Shown: piece after piece, positions 12,844-22,300 of the stretch
How the letters are laid out: each line of letters begins with the position of its first letter
How positions within the stretch are numbered: position 1 is the first letter of the stretch
Origin: Omphiscola glabra
Taxonomy: Eukaryota; Mollusca; Gastropoda; Lymnaeidae
DNA: 64,000 bases
NCBI GenBank assembly: GCA_964017045.1
Contig: OZ024810.1
Span: 15,908,704 to 15,972,703 of the forward strand
Direction: 5' to 3'
Program-made: the position numbers and the translations under genes
Notes under the pieces: model-generated
Database searches by the model: none
Told to the model about the DNA's origin: nothing
Seen by the model: only the letters and a program-made list of their open reading frames with translations

Positions 12844-13174
12844 CAGCGGCGTGCCGAGTGTTAGCGCCACCCTAGGTGGGTTAACTTTTTTGCTACGCTA
12901 CCTTTCTCGATAGAAACTCTGCAGATGTCCGTAAAATCCCGCCGCTCTATCTAAAGAAAAAATGACAACTGGGAAGACCAAATGTTACGTCACTGACGTA
13001 AGTCTTTGATGACAGGGGACAAGATTCATTTTTACACCCCCCTTCCCCCCCCCACCCCCGCTTAACTCTGAAACCTATTATTTTCATCCATTAACACTAT
13101 GCCCATTAGATGCCCCCGCTAGTCTGGCGCCCGGGGACATATGTCCCATCTGTCACCCCTTAGCTACGCCTCTG
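12844..13174. mobile_element. Possible MITE-like repeat inside the 3.8-kb element
   Basis: It starts CAGCGGCGTGCCGAG and ends TAGCTACGCCTCTG, resembling the CAGTGGCGTAG and CAGAGGCGTAGC ends of other elements here. The interior ends GGCGCCCGGGGACATATGTCCC, like other members. No matching flanking octamer is visible, so the borders are tentative. Confidence 0.4.
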
Positions 13175-13322
13175 GCCACTGAAAAACTGGCACTGCCCCC
13201 CCGAACGTCAAAAGTGCCCCCTGGGAGGAAAATTTCTGAAAGAAACACTGCTTTCGACCATTTATAAACAGATTTAAAAAGACTTGTAGTCTAGTTGTTC
13301 TTCTTTCGCATGCAATGACGAC

Positions 13323-13766
13323 CAAGGCACTGATCAAGGCACTGATCAAGGCACTGATCAAGGCACTAACCAAGGCACTAACCAAGGCACTAATCAAGGC
13401 ACTGATCAAGGCACTAATCAAGGCACTGATCAAGGCACTAATCAAGGCACTAACCAAGGCACTAATCAAGGCACTAATCAAGGCACTAACCAATGCACTA
13501 ATCAAGGCACTAATCAAGGCACTGATCAAGGCACCAATCAAGGCACTAATCAAGGCACTAACCAAGGCACTAATCAAGGCAATAATCAAGGCACTAATCA
13601 AGGTACTAATCAAGGCACTAATCAAGGCATTAATCAAGGCACTAACCAAGGCACTATTCAAGGCACTAATCAAGGCACTAATCAAGGCACTAATCAAGGC
13701 ACTAATCAAGGCACTAATCAAGGCACCAATCAAGGCACTAACCAAGGCAATATTCAAGGCAATAAT
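13323..13766. repeat. 12-bp minisatellite (AAGGCACTAATC), about 37 copies
   Basis: Near-perfect tandem 12-mers, with variants CTGATC, CTAACC and CCAATC. Because 12 is divisible by three, every frame without a stop stays open: KALI repeats on plus, ISAL repeats on minus. These frames lack any non-repeat domain and are not genes. The array starts about 65 bp beyond the right target duplication of the 9424-13250 element. Confidence 0.95.
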
Positions 13767-13824
13767 TGACTTGAGTAAATGAAATATAAGAACAAGGTAT
13801 GCTGAACTTGAATTCATAGACAGG

Positions 13825-13885
13825 ACGAAGGATTCGGACGTTTCGGCTTAGAGCCTTCATCAGCAAACAAGACAAAAGTAAGGTG
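13825..13885. repeat. Interspersed motif 'CGTTTCGGCTTAGAGCCTTC', copy 1
   Basis: The sequence GGACGTTTCGGCTTAGAGCC, then TTCATCAGCAAACAAGACAAAAG, recurs in diverged form at 44513-44566 and 62204-62262, each time preceded by AACG/ACGA and followed by A-rich sequence with CACTTAGCTGAAA. It is a dispersed repeat of unknown class; comparable motifs occur in SINE and Penelope-like elements. Confidence 0.5.
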
Positions 13886-14131
13886 TGACTAGTAACAGAG
13901 ATACGTAGAAAAAACTTTTTTGAGATTTCCTTTTGTTTTATTATCAACTTGAGCAGCAGCCTTCCCTTTGAAAATGCTGAATGCTGGACAGAAAGGGTGA
14001 ATGTCTCAACGCCTGCTAATTTATTAACGGACATATTTAAATGGTGTACGATAACATTTTTGAGGGGGTGGGGGGGTTGCGGGCGTTACGTCAGCACAAA
14101 GAGCTGTCGGCCCATCGGGTGATGCCCGATA

Positions 14132-14243
14132 CAGTGGCGTAGCGAGCTTAACTCGCGCCTGGGGCACAATACCTTTTTAGCGCCCCTTTGTGAGTAGCGC
14201 CCGGGGCATGATTCCCCCCTTACCCCCCCTCACTACGCCACTG
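14132..14243. mobile_element. MITE, CAGTGGCGTAG family, copy C, perfect 8-bp target duplication
   Basis: It begins CAGTGGCGTAGCGAGC and ends CTCACTACGCCACTG and is only 112 bp, so it is an internally deleted relative of 6847-7054. GCCCGATA flanks both sides (14124-14131, 14244-14251), a perfect 8-bp duplication that places the family in the hAT superfamily. Confidence 0.9.
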
Positions 14244-14377
14244 GCCCGATAGGTCGAGACGGCCCATGCTCATAATATATTGTCACAAAATGGAACGCCC
14301 TATATTATAACGGTTGGTCAGTTTGATGAAAGTAATTCCGTGTCACATCCATTTTAGGAGGCAGGGTAGTTCAAATG

Positions 14378-14498
14378 TCTATGACAACATTTTCTACGAC
14401 AACACATTCCATGACAACACATTCTATGATAACACATTCTATGACAACACATTCTACGACAACACATTCTACGACAACACATTCCATGACAACACAAA
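14378..14498. repeat. 15-bp minisatellite (TTCTATGACAACACA), about 8 copies
   Basis: Tandem 15-mers with C/T variation (TTCTACGAC, TTCCATGAC, TTCTATGAT). They give the in-frame YDNTF repeat on the plus strand, with no surrounding gene structure. Confidence 0.9.
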
Positions 14499-15002
14499 TG
14501 ACATCCGAGTATCATTGAGTCTAATGGTACCCTGGTGCGAATGGCGGCGCTGCGTGTCCGGGTCCATTTTGACTCAACGCTATTCGGATGTCATTTGTGG
14601 TGGTTTATTTTAGTTAAACTGAAGAATTAAGCTTACAAACGTATAGTCCATTCAATCATCTTGCATGTGATACCCCATTTGGTCTTACAAACCCAACAAT
14701 AATATTTTAAATCGTTTTTTAATCCCAACCTTTCAATTCTGGTACCCGGGTACCAATAGGTGCAGCCTTAAAAAATATGTAATGACATTTAAAAGATCCG
14801 AACCTTCGGCCTGCCCGTGACTCCCAAAATATTTTCATAGAGGATATCAGATCTAAGAATTCTCTGGGTGTGTATGCATGACTGTAACGCTGTTTTCAAA
14901 AGCAAGCAAAATAACATTTCCAAAAAATTAGCCCTTATTTGGGATTCATTTAAAGTTCGTAACTTGAATTGTGTACGTTACTTCAAGTTCAGCATACCTC
15001 CT

Positions 15003-15272
15003 GGTGACTGTAAAAAAAGCGCAAACTTGAGTGGTATGGCCACGTGACCAGAAAACAAGGGCTCGCCATAGAAATCATGCAGGGCACAACTACAGGAGGG
15101 AGAAGAAGAGGAAGACAGAGAAAAAGATAGGAAGATAACATCAAAGAGTGGACGGGATTAAAACTAGGCGTAGTGCAGAAGACCGAGGGGGAATGGAGGA
15201 GGATAGTTTTCATGTCATCTGTGGCGCCCCAACGGTCCAAGACTAAGGGACATGCTGATGATGATGATGACT
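15003..15272 (+). pseudogene. LINE reverse-transcriptase C-terminal tail, copy 2
   Basis: The plus-strand conceptual product begins near LEWYGHVTRKQGLAIEIMQG, continues with a GGRRRGRQRKR block, and then has DNIKEWTGL. This is the characteristic C-terminal tail of a widespread animal LINE (WYGHV, GGRRRGRQ+KRW, D.I.EWTGL). The expected W codon after RQRKR is the stop TAG, so the copy is dead. It ends in (GAT)n, where a LINE 3' microsatellite tail is expected. A shorter copy is at 9020-9215. The rest of the element is missing (5' truncation). Confidence 0.8.
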
Positions 15273-15445
15273 TGAATGGATGTTTTGTCAAGTAGCATTA
15301 GTAGATGGGAGGTTCATGTATTGCCGCCGCCTTTGTTTGGCGGGCCATTACAAGTGGTTTATAAAAATAGTTCCTCGCCAAGAGGAGGGTTACCGCCATC
15401 TTGCCCAGGTCCATGTTGGCGCTTGAATGACAAATTTAGCCTCGC

Positions 15446-15806
15446 ATTGGCTACCATAACATTGGCTACCATAACATTGGCTACCATAACATTGGCTACC
15501 ATAACATTGGCTACCATAACATTGGCTACCATAACTTTGGCTACCATAACATTGGCTACCATAACATTGGCTACCATAACATTGGCTACCATAACATTGG
15601 CTACCATAAAATTGGCTACCATAACATTGGCTACCATAACATTGGCTACCATAACATTGGCTACCATAACATTGGCTACCATAACATTGGCTACCATAAC
15701 ATTGGCTACCATAACATTGGCTACCATAACATTGGCTACCATAACATTGGCTACCATAACATTGGCTACCATAACATTGGCTACCATAACATTGGCTACC
15801 ATAACA
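15446..15806. repeat. 15-bp minisatellite (ATTGGCTACCATAAC), about 24 copies
   Basis: The array is almost homogeneous, with single variants ACTTTGG and AAATTGG, implying recent expansion or strong homogenisation. In-frame repeats LATIT (plus) and MVANV or CYGSQ (minus) are artefacts of the 15-bp period. Confidence 0.95.
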
Positions 15807-15819
15807 AGATTTAAAGGTG

Positions 15820-15925
15820 GTCTTATAGTTGCTAGTCACAGGAAAGTAGTTGTAAGTTGATAGTCACAGGAAGGTAAACTATATACAGTTGTATGTTGCT
15901 AATCACAGGAAGGTAGTCGTATCTT
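15820..15925. repeat. Short degenerate repeat with TAGTCACAGGAA, 3 copies
   Basis: Three irregular copies of GTTGATAGTCACAGGAAGGTA, diverged in sequence and spacing, lie immediately after the 15-bp array. Confidence 0.7.
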
Positions 15926-16890
15926 GTATGCTGCTAGACTATTTCACCCAGGGCCGGGATTTCCTTAGTGCCAACTTGGGTCATGGCCTAGGGCGCAGCG
16001 GTCAGGGTGCGCATCATTCAGGGGTGCATCCATCAGGGGTGCATCCGTCAGGGGGCGTATAAACAGCAGAAATAACAACCACATACTTAGGGTTACCGGA
16101 ATTTGTTTGAAAGAAATTTCGTCGACGGAAATTTGATCGAACGGAATTTTGGTTGACTCCTTTTTTTCAGTTCACACGTTAACATTTTCGTCAAATTTCT
16201 TTTTCGACGCACTATACTATATAGTAAAACAAAATAATGCGTTCAAAAAGAAATTTGACGCAAAATAGTGACGAAACATTCAGTTTAATGACCAGGGAAA
16301 AAAAATCTGACCATGACGGCTACGAATCCACAAGAAAAAAAAAACAGAGTCAAAGACCGAATCTACAAAAAAGTGACAGTAAAATGTTTAAAAACCTTAC
16401 CTTTAATTAACCGTGTATGTTTAAAATTAACTAAAGAAATATTTCTCTAAATCTTCGCCTTCCTTTAATCCTCCTTTCCTTTGCCAGTGAAGCGAAGTCC
16501 AGCGAAACACCAGGGTCTGACGATGATCTTATTGAGCTATGCACAAATTTTGTTCCGGCTGTTGCAGATTGATTGAAAAAAGGGGAACAAACATATTTGA
16601 GCGTCATAATCCAGCAGACCCCCCCCCCCCCCCGGGGGCCACACACCCACTATTTCTCAAACATCAATGCAACATCTACTTGAATAAAGTAAAACTGAGG
16701 CCACGGCTTGCTGATCAACAGATGTTTCAAATATTTTACATCTGATCATTAAATCACGTGCTTCACAACACTGGGAATATATATATATAAAGCGAACGTT
16801 TGCAAAAGAAGTCTCTGGACGACTGGACCGGAAACAACAAACTAAAGCATGCGCGGGGAGTCATGCATCATTGGGGGGGGGGGGGGTGAA

Positions 16891-17393
16891 GGGCCGTCTT
16901 AACAACATAGGAGATATTATAGCTCTGTGACTGGGGCCCCCTAGCAACACAAGACACCTGGGCCATGAGAAGGGGGCGAAAAGGGGCAGTGGCCCCATGC
17001 TCAAATAGTGGGTGTGGCCGGGGGGGGGGGCAAACTGTTCCTGCTCCCCACTAACTTATCAAGATGAATAAAGTTGTAAAATAAAAATAAACATTCAATT
17101 ATGTTAAACTTCATTAATTCAAAACTTGTTGACTAGGGTTATTCCCCTTTAGGTTTTAAAATTGTCCAACTTTGATTCGCATTTATATAATTAATTTTGG
17201 GATGTGCTCCCATACATCGCGGATTAAAATTGGTAATTTAAAATCCAATTAAATTGTCAAAAATCTTTCAATATCCATAAAAAATATGCAAAGCATGATG
17301 CCTCTATAAGAGTGAGTCTCCTAGAAACGTGGGGCCCTCTACAAGCGCGGGGCCCTGGGCCAGTGCCCACTGGGCCCATGCCTTAAGACGGCA
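16891..17393. mobile_element. Inverted-end repeat GGGCCGTCTTAA, about 500 bp
   Basis: The left GGGCCGTCTTAACAAC and the right CCTTAAGACGGCAC are inverted with few mismatches. The interior is non-coding with G-rich segments. A similar but shorter structure lies at 34400-34560 (GGGCCGGCCTTA ends). No clear target duplication is visible. It is probably a non-autonomous DNA transposon. Confidence 0.5.
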
Positions 17394-17802
17394 CTGGGAG
17401 GGGGGTGGGGTTGTGGTCTGGGTCTTACACATTTTTGCCGGAACCCGACGTTGTTTTATGTTGGGATCCGGTGCACGTCATAATTAGCTAACATGTAAAG
17501 TTTCACCTGAGCGTTGACGTTAGCCGCCATGGTTTCCGAAATATGTTACTGTTCCTAACAGGGGCGTAGCGTAGAGGGTTAGCGACGTCCAGAACGGGAC
17601 TAAAAAATTTGCCACCCCTTCTTATACCACGAAATACTACCCCTCTATATAAGGGGGGCGGGGGGAAGTGACGCTCGAGGTGCCCCCATCCCTGCGCCAC
17701 TGGCTCCCCATAGTTCTAATACATTCATGACGCCCTATAATATTAACTAATGGGGAAGAAAAATATTCCCCTTTACAGCGGTGTGCTGGAGTGGTTCGGG
17801 CC

Positions 17803-17981
17803 AGTTGTTAAATGTGGACTATTATACCATACGATTTCTAAATGTGGACTATTATACCATACGATTTCTAAATTTGGACTATTATATCACATGAGTTGTT
17901 AAATTTGGACTATTATACCACATACGTTGTTAAAGTCGGTCTATTATACCATACGAGTTGTTAAATTTGGACTATTATACT
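17803..17981. repeat. ~31-bp minisatellite, about 6 copies
   Basis: Tandem copies of GTTAAATTTGGACTATTATA plus CCATACGAGTT, with substitutions and short indels. Non-coding. Confidence 0.85.
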
Positions 17982-18217
17982 TTCCCCTAATTCTCAAAAT
18001 ATCGTATTCCTACTCTATCAATATCATTTATCTTGACTGCACATGACACTTGAACATTGTACTTGTTCCATACCTGCAACATGATCGCAAATATACCGCC
18101 CTAGTCATTTGCGTCAAAAAGAATCTACAGGTGAAGAGAGGCCACCTTTTGACTTCTCTTGCACTAACAAAGTGTGCAAACATTTTGACAAGCCGTCATG
18201 ACTGGATTGATGTAAAG

Positions 18218-18373
18218 CAGTGGTTCCCAATCTTTTTGACTCTCGGGACCCTTTTTTAAAATCAGTTTCTCTTGGGGAGTCCCTTAAGCCTACCAAATAT
18301 CTTAGAGTTTGATGGTTTTATTTTAAGTTCTTGAGCAGTCACGGAGCCCAACAGAACAGGTTGGGAACCACTG
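18218..18373. mobile_element. hAT MITE (CAGTGGTTCCCAATC ends) with 7/8 target duplication
   Basis: The left CAGTGGTTCCCAATCTTTTT and the right AGGTTGGGAACCACTG are inverted ends of the common animal non-autonomous hAT type. Flanks ATGTAAAG (18210-18217) and ATGTTAAG (18374-18381) match at 7 of 8. It lies between the FLACC1-like gene's 3' end and the upstream repeats. Confidence 0.85.
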
Positions 18374-19084
18374 ATGTTAAGTACCACTGCCTAGAATCTA
18401 GATCATGAAATTTACTCATAAATACTTCAAGTGCCCAGATGCCAACCAACAATACCTCTTGAATGAAAGCCTCACCAAAACAGCACCCAAAAAGTTAACC
18501 AAAAATGTACTTATTTAAAACTGAATTTATTTTGTAAAGATCACAGATTTTTCTTTCAAGATTTACATCAACAAAAATCAAAGTATAAATACATTGTAAA
18601 CAAATCACAGCCGTGAGCCAACAGTAATATAGTCCTGAAATTTTGACAGGTGGGTTGGAGGCTAAGTGTAATCATCAGTTAGTACTTGACAGGTGGGTTG
18701 AAGGATATAGTGTACAGCAGTGTGTACTTGACACGTGGGTTGGAGGATATCCTTTTCAAATCGTTTTTTTTGTTGTAAAAATAGATTAATTTTATTTGAA
18801 TTAAAAAATTCTAAACAAGTTTTCAGCATATACCCAATATAAGTACTAAAATATTGATTACAAATTTCAAATCGATGAAAGTGATGATGCCTAACACACA
18901 AAATACACAATGTGGAGATGGTCATTTTTGGTTCTTCTAGGCTGAGAAATCTCCCACTTATCAGTGTAGTGCTTTGGAAGAAGTTACAAAACATATTGGA
19001 TTTTAAAAAAAAAAATCTTTTGAGATCAAATATTTCTGAGTCCTTCCCTGGTTTATAAATAGAAAACTGACTTGTGCCAATAAA

Positions 19085-19090
19085 TTTATT
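19085..19090 (-). terminator. AATAAA polyadenylation signal of the FLACC1-like gene
   Basis: On the minus strand the canonical AATAAA starts 9 bases after the last base of the TGA stop codon (19099). With cleavage usually 10-30 bases beyond the signal, the 3' UTR would be only about 25-45 bases long. A second possible AATAAA lies on the same strand near 18528, so longer alternative ends are possible. Confidence 0.65.
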
Positions 19091-19098
19091 GTTTTTAA

Positions 19099-19398
19099 TC
19101 AAAGTTCTTCAAGTTTCTTTAAAAAATCCCCTCTGCCCTGTTCTCTGTCTCCGTGTGATGACAACAGCTCGGCCCTCAGCTCCTTGGCCTCTGGGCTGGA
19201 GTCCAAATTAATGTCAGGAGAGACAAACTCTTCGTGTTTAGTTGGCAGTTTGACATTTCCCGCAGTCTGGTGAGCACTCTGGGTTTCCTCCCTTGTCAGA
19301 GGTGCACTCAAAGGCCGGCTCTTCCCAGTTCTGGCCAAATATGGCGGTCCTCCCAAGACAACACTGACGTCTGCTCGATGTTTGGACTTAATCAATAT
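19099..19398 (-). CDS. FLACC1: FLACC1-like coding exon 16 (terminal)
   Basis: Acceptor TTTTTCCAAG, phase 0. 300 nt encode residues 488-586 and TGA. It carries ILIKSKHRADVSVVLGGPPY, then LARTGKSRPLSAPLTREE, and ends LKKLEEL. The tail is polar and not coiled for most of its length. The family's mammalian members have a shorter, different tail here as far as I recall. Confidence 0.85.
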   Translation of the reverse strand: MLIKSKHRADVSVVLGGPPYLARTGKSRPLSAPLTREETQSAHQTAGNVKLPTKHEEFVSPDINLDSSPEAKELRAELLSSHGDREQGRGDFLKKLEEL

Positions 19399-22300
19399 CT
19401 TGGAAAAATATATAAAAACACTTTAAGACATTTGAGATTTTTTTCAGACAAGCTTTTTAGGACATGTACTGCAGAGTTTGACTAAAAAAATTGAAATTCT
19501 GGAGCTATGAAATCTATGTTCAAATCATCCAACAGGTTTTGTCTTAACCTAATCCAGTAGTCGGCAAACTCATAAGTTAAAAGAAACCAAAATCAGCAGC
19601 AGGACAATTCAAAAATTTTTTAGAGCCAAATTTCTATTCAAGAACCTGTCAAGAGCCATATTTTTCTGAGTCAAAACCGATTTGTGACCTGCGCCAGTTC
19701 AAAAGGGCGCCGCTAAAACTCTAATTTTTAAATTTTTATTTAAATAAAGGGCACCAAAAATAAATTAGCCATGGGCGTCAAAAAACCCAATTACGCTTCT
19801 GTTAGCAGGGTCATCATTCACAGAGAAATCAGATTTTTTTTTGGTCTGCCTCATTTACAAAGTAAAAAAAAAAAAAAAAATAGACAATATTTATTACAAG
19901 TGGTAAATTAACTAGAATATTAAACAACCCCTAAAACCAAAGTGTTTCTTATAAATCCTTTATGAAATGTACTGTGGAGCAATGCGGGGAGGTGGGGGGC
20001 TGAAAATGTGACAAAAGATGCATACAAGTAACACACTTTTTGAGATTCCCATTTAGTACCCAAGACTTGCAACAACACATTTTTTTCATGCCTTCTGAAC
20101 TATATTAATATTCTAATGACTGGCCCGCTTTACACCGCAGAGTTATTTCACTAAGATCAAATATTTCAGAAAAACACAAGAAAATATTATGCACCAAATG
20201 TACTTGCAATATAAAAAAAAATGATCTCATTTAGTGCCGTTGTCGGGAATTTTATTTCATGAAACCATATTCCCTTCATCTTCCGCTTGAAAAAAATGAT
20301 TTTCGTGGGTTAAAGGGTGGGGCTGGAAATTTGATATTTAAAAAAAAAATGATATAATTTAGTGCTGTTGTCGGGAATTTTATTTCATGAAACCATATTC
20401 CCTTCATCTTCCCCTTGAAAAAACGGATTTTCGTGGGTTGGAGGGTGGGGCTGGAAATTTGATATTTAAAAAAAAAATGATATAATTTAGTGCTGTTGTT
20501 GGGAATTTTATTTCATGAAACCATATTCCCTTCATCTTCCCCTTGAAAAAACTGATTTTCGTGGGTTGGAGGGTGGGGCTGGAAATTTGATATTTAAAAA
20601 AAAAATGATATAATTTAGTGCTGTTGTCGGGAATTTTATTTCATGAAACCATATTCCCTTCATCTTCCCCTTGAAAAAACGGATTTTCGTGGGTTGGAGG
20701 GTGGGGCTGGAAATTTGATTTAATGTGTTGTCATTGGCAATGTGCCAAGTCTCAGCTCAATGGGTTGACTGGAAGTGTGTCAATTAGCTGTCCAAAGATT
20801 TTGCCAGCCACCCAGCCCTCCCACGAACACAAGCGAAGTTAATGTAAAGGATTGGGAAAAAAAATATTTTGTTAGCCCAGAGACGTGTGTGACCTGTGAC
20901 CCACCTCCATGGTTTCCTTGACCGTCTTGACCTTCTGTTTCATCTGATGTTCTGTGTGGATCTTCTCATTGTAGAGCTCACCACATTTTTGTACAAACAT
21001 TCTCCTGGAGAGGTGGGGGGGGGGGGGGGAAATCACCAAAACAAAAGAAGCATTTTCAATAACCCACCCATCAAAATCTTGAACATTTCTTTCATGAACA
21101 TACACTGCTCACTTCATCATTCATTCTGAAAATGATATTTAAAAATATCACACACTGATCTCCTAAAAAACTTTATTAAGAAAATATAAATAACCAGGGG
21201 AAATAGCTCTCATCTATATTAATGATCATCAGTCTGGTGTGCATAAATAGTTTCCCTGAACAGAAAAACACAACTATTTTTTTTTTTTTTTACTTATAAC
21301 AAACTTAAGTTCAGTGCACACATGGTGTCCAGAAGCACCTACTTGAGCTCGGTGTTTTGTGTCATCAGCTCTTGAAGCCTGTGCCTGTACTTGTCATCTA
21401 CCTGTGAAACCTTTTCTTGGAATCTTTCCTCAAACTCCATCAGCCGAACTTTCTGAGTTGGACCAGTTTGAAGTATTATTTTTAAGTGTCCTAAAACAAG
21501 AGACAGTGGTGTAGCTAAGCTTTATGCAGCCCCACTACCACCCCCCCCCCTTCCCTTCCACGAAAAAAGCCAAAAACACCTTCTCTGTATATAAATAAAA
21601 AGAAAACAAAAAATACTCTGGGGCCTCTCCACACCCCCCCCCCCCCCCGCCGGGCCCACCCCATTTCCAAAGCCACTGCTAAGAGATATAATGAAATAAC
21701 TGGAATATCACTGTGCCCGATAAATAAGGCGGCCCCACGTAGGGTTTGAGGGAATGTGGTACACATTTTTCAAAATACTTCTGAAAGTTTTTTTTTTCCT
21801 TCTCCTTATCATACGTTTAACAATCTTGCAAATCAAATATTTTAACTTTTTTCTGTTTCCCTAACAGTCACATACATTCTGGTCGCAAAGGAAGTTTTAA
21901 GGTCATCGGACACGTAACTAGCAGATTCACTAAGCTCTGTCTGCAACAGTGGTTATAATTTCCAAAATGACAGATTCACAAAACTTTATCACTGCTATAG
22001 TGCGGTGTGCACATGGGCAAGGAAGTGTTTTTAGAAAATGTGGACCATTGTCCAGCTGATCTACCAGAGGCTGCTTACAGAGTCTGTGAGTGAGCGTGTT
22101 GTGCTGGCCAGCTGCTGGCAGGTCATGTCATAGCTGAGTTTCACTTTCTCCAGCTCACTTTTGGCTTCCTGCAGTGGTGAGAAAATACAACAAGTAACAG
22201 ATAGATGTTGAGATGACTCGATACTCTGAATCCTAACTAAAAATATCATCAAATCATTGCCTGGGGTTAAATGTTGTTTTGTTTCCTTATTTCAAGATCA

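Larger units (their letters stand above)
9424..13250. mobile_element. 3.8-kb hAT-type element with perfect target duplication, decayed
   Basis: The left end CAGTGTTTCTTTCAG and the right end CTGAAAGAAACACTG are perfect 15-bp inverted repeats. Similar subterminal sequence follows inward on both sides (G runs next to GCACTGCC on the left, CTGGGAGG next to GTGCCCCC on the right). Both sides carry CTTTCGAC (9416-9423 and 13251-13258), a perfect 8-bp duplication as made by hAT transposases. At 3827 bp it could once have been autonomous, but I see no transposase. The left half is AT-rich and non-coding, and the right half holds a dead LINE and another repeat, so much of the length is later insertion. 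Confidence 0.8.

Noticed and set aside
13164..13817. Long open frames of KALI (plus) and ISAL (minus) repeats
   Set aside because: They are the 12-bp minisatellite read in frame. There is no domain, splice structure or codon bias outside the array.
15276..15860. Open frames LATIT, MVANV and CYGSQ up to 194 residues
   Set aside because: All derive from the 15-bp array in different phases. Antifreeze- or silk-like resemblance is coincidental.
18662..19102. 146-residue minus-strand frame overlapping the gene's 3' end
   Set aside because: It lies beyond the stop codon and polyadenylation signal, is AT-rich, and ends in a local repeat (GACAGGTGGGTTGGAGG copies).
21453..21490. Alternative upstream acceptor for FLACC1-like exon 14 (TTGTTTTAG)
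   Set aside because: Using it after the phase-0 end of exon 13 gives an immediate in-frame TAA; the nearer CAACTCAG keeps the frame.
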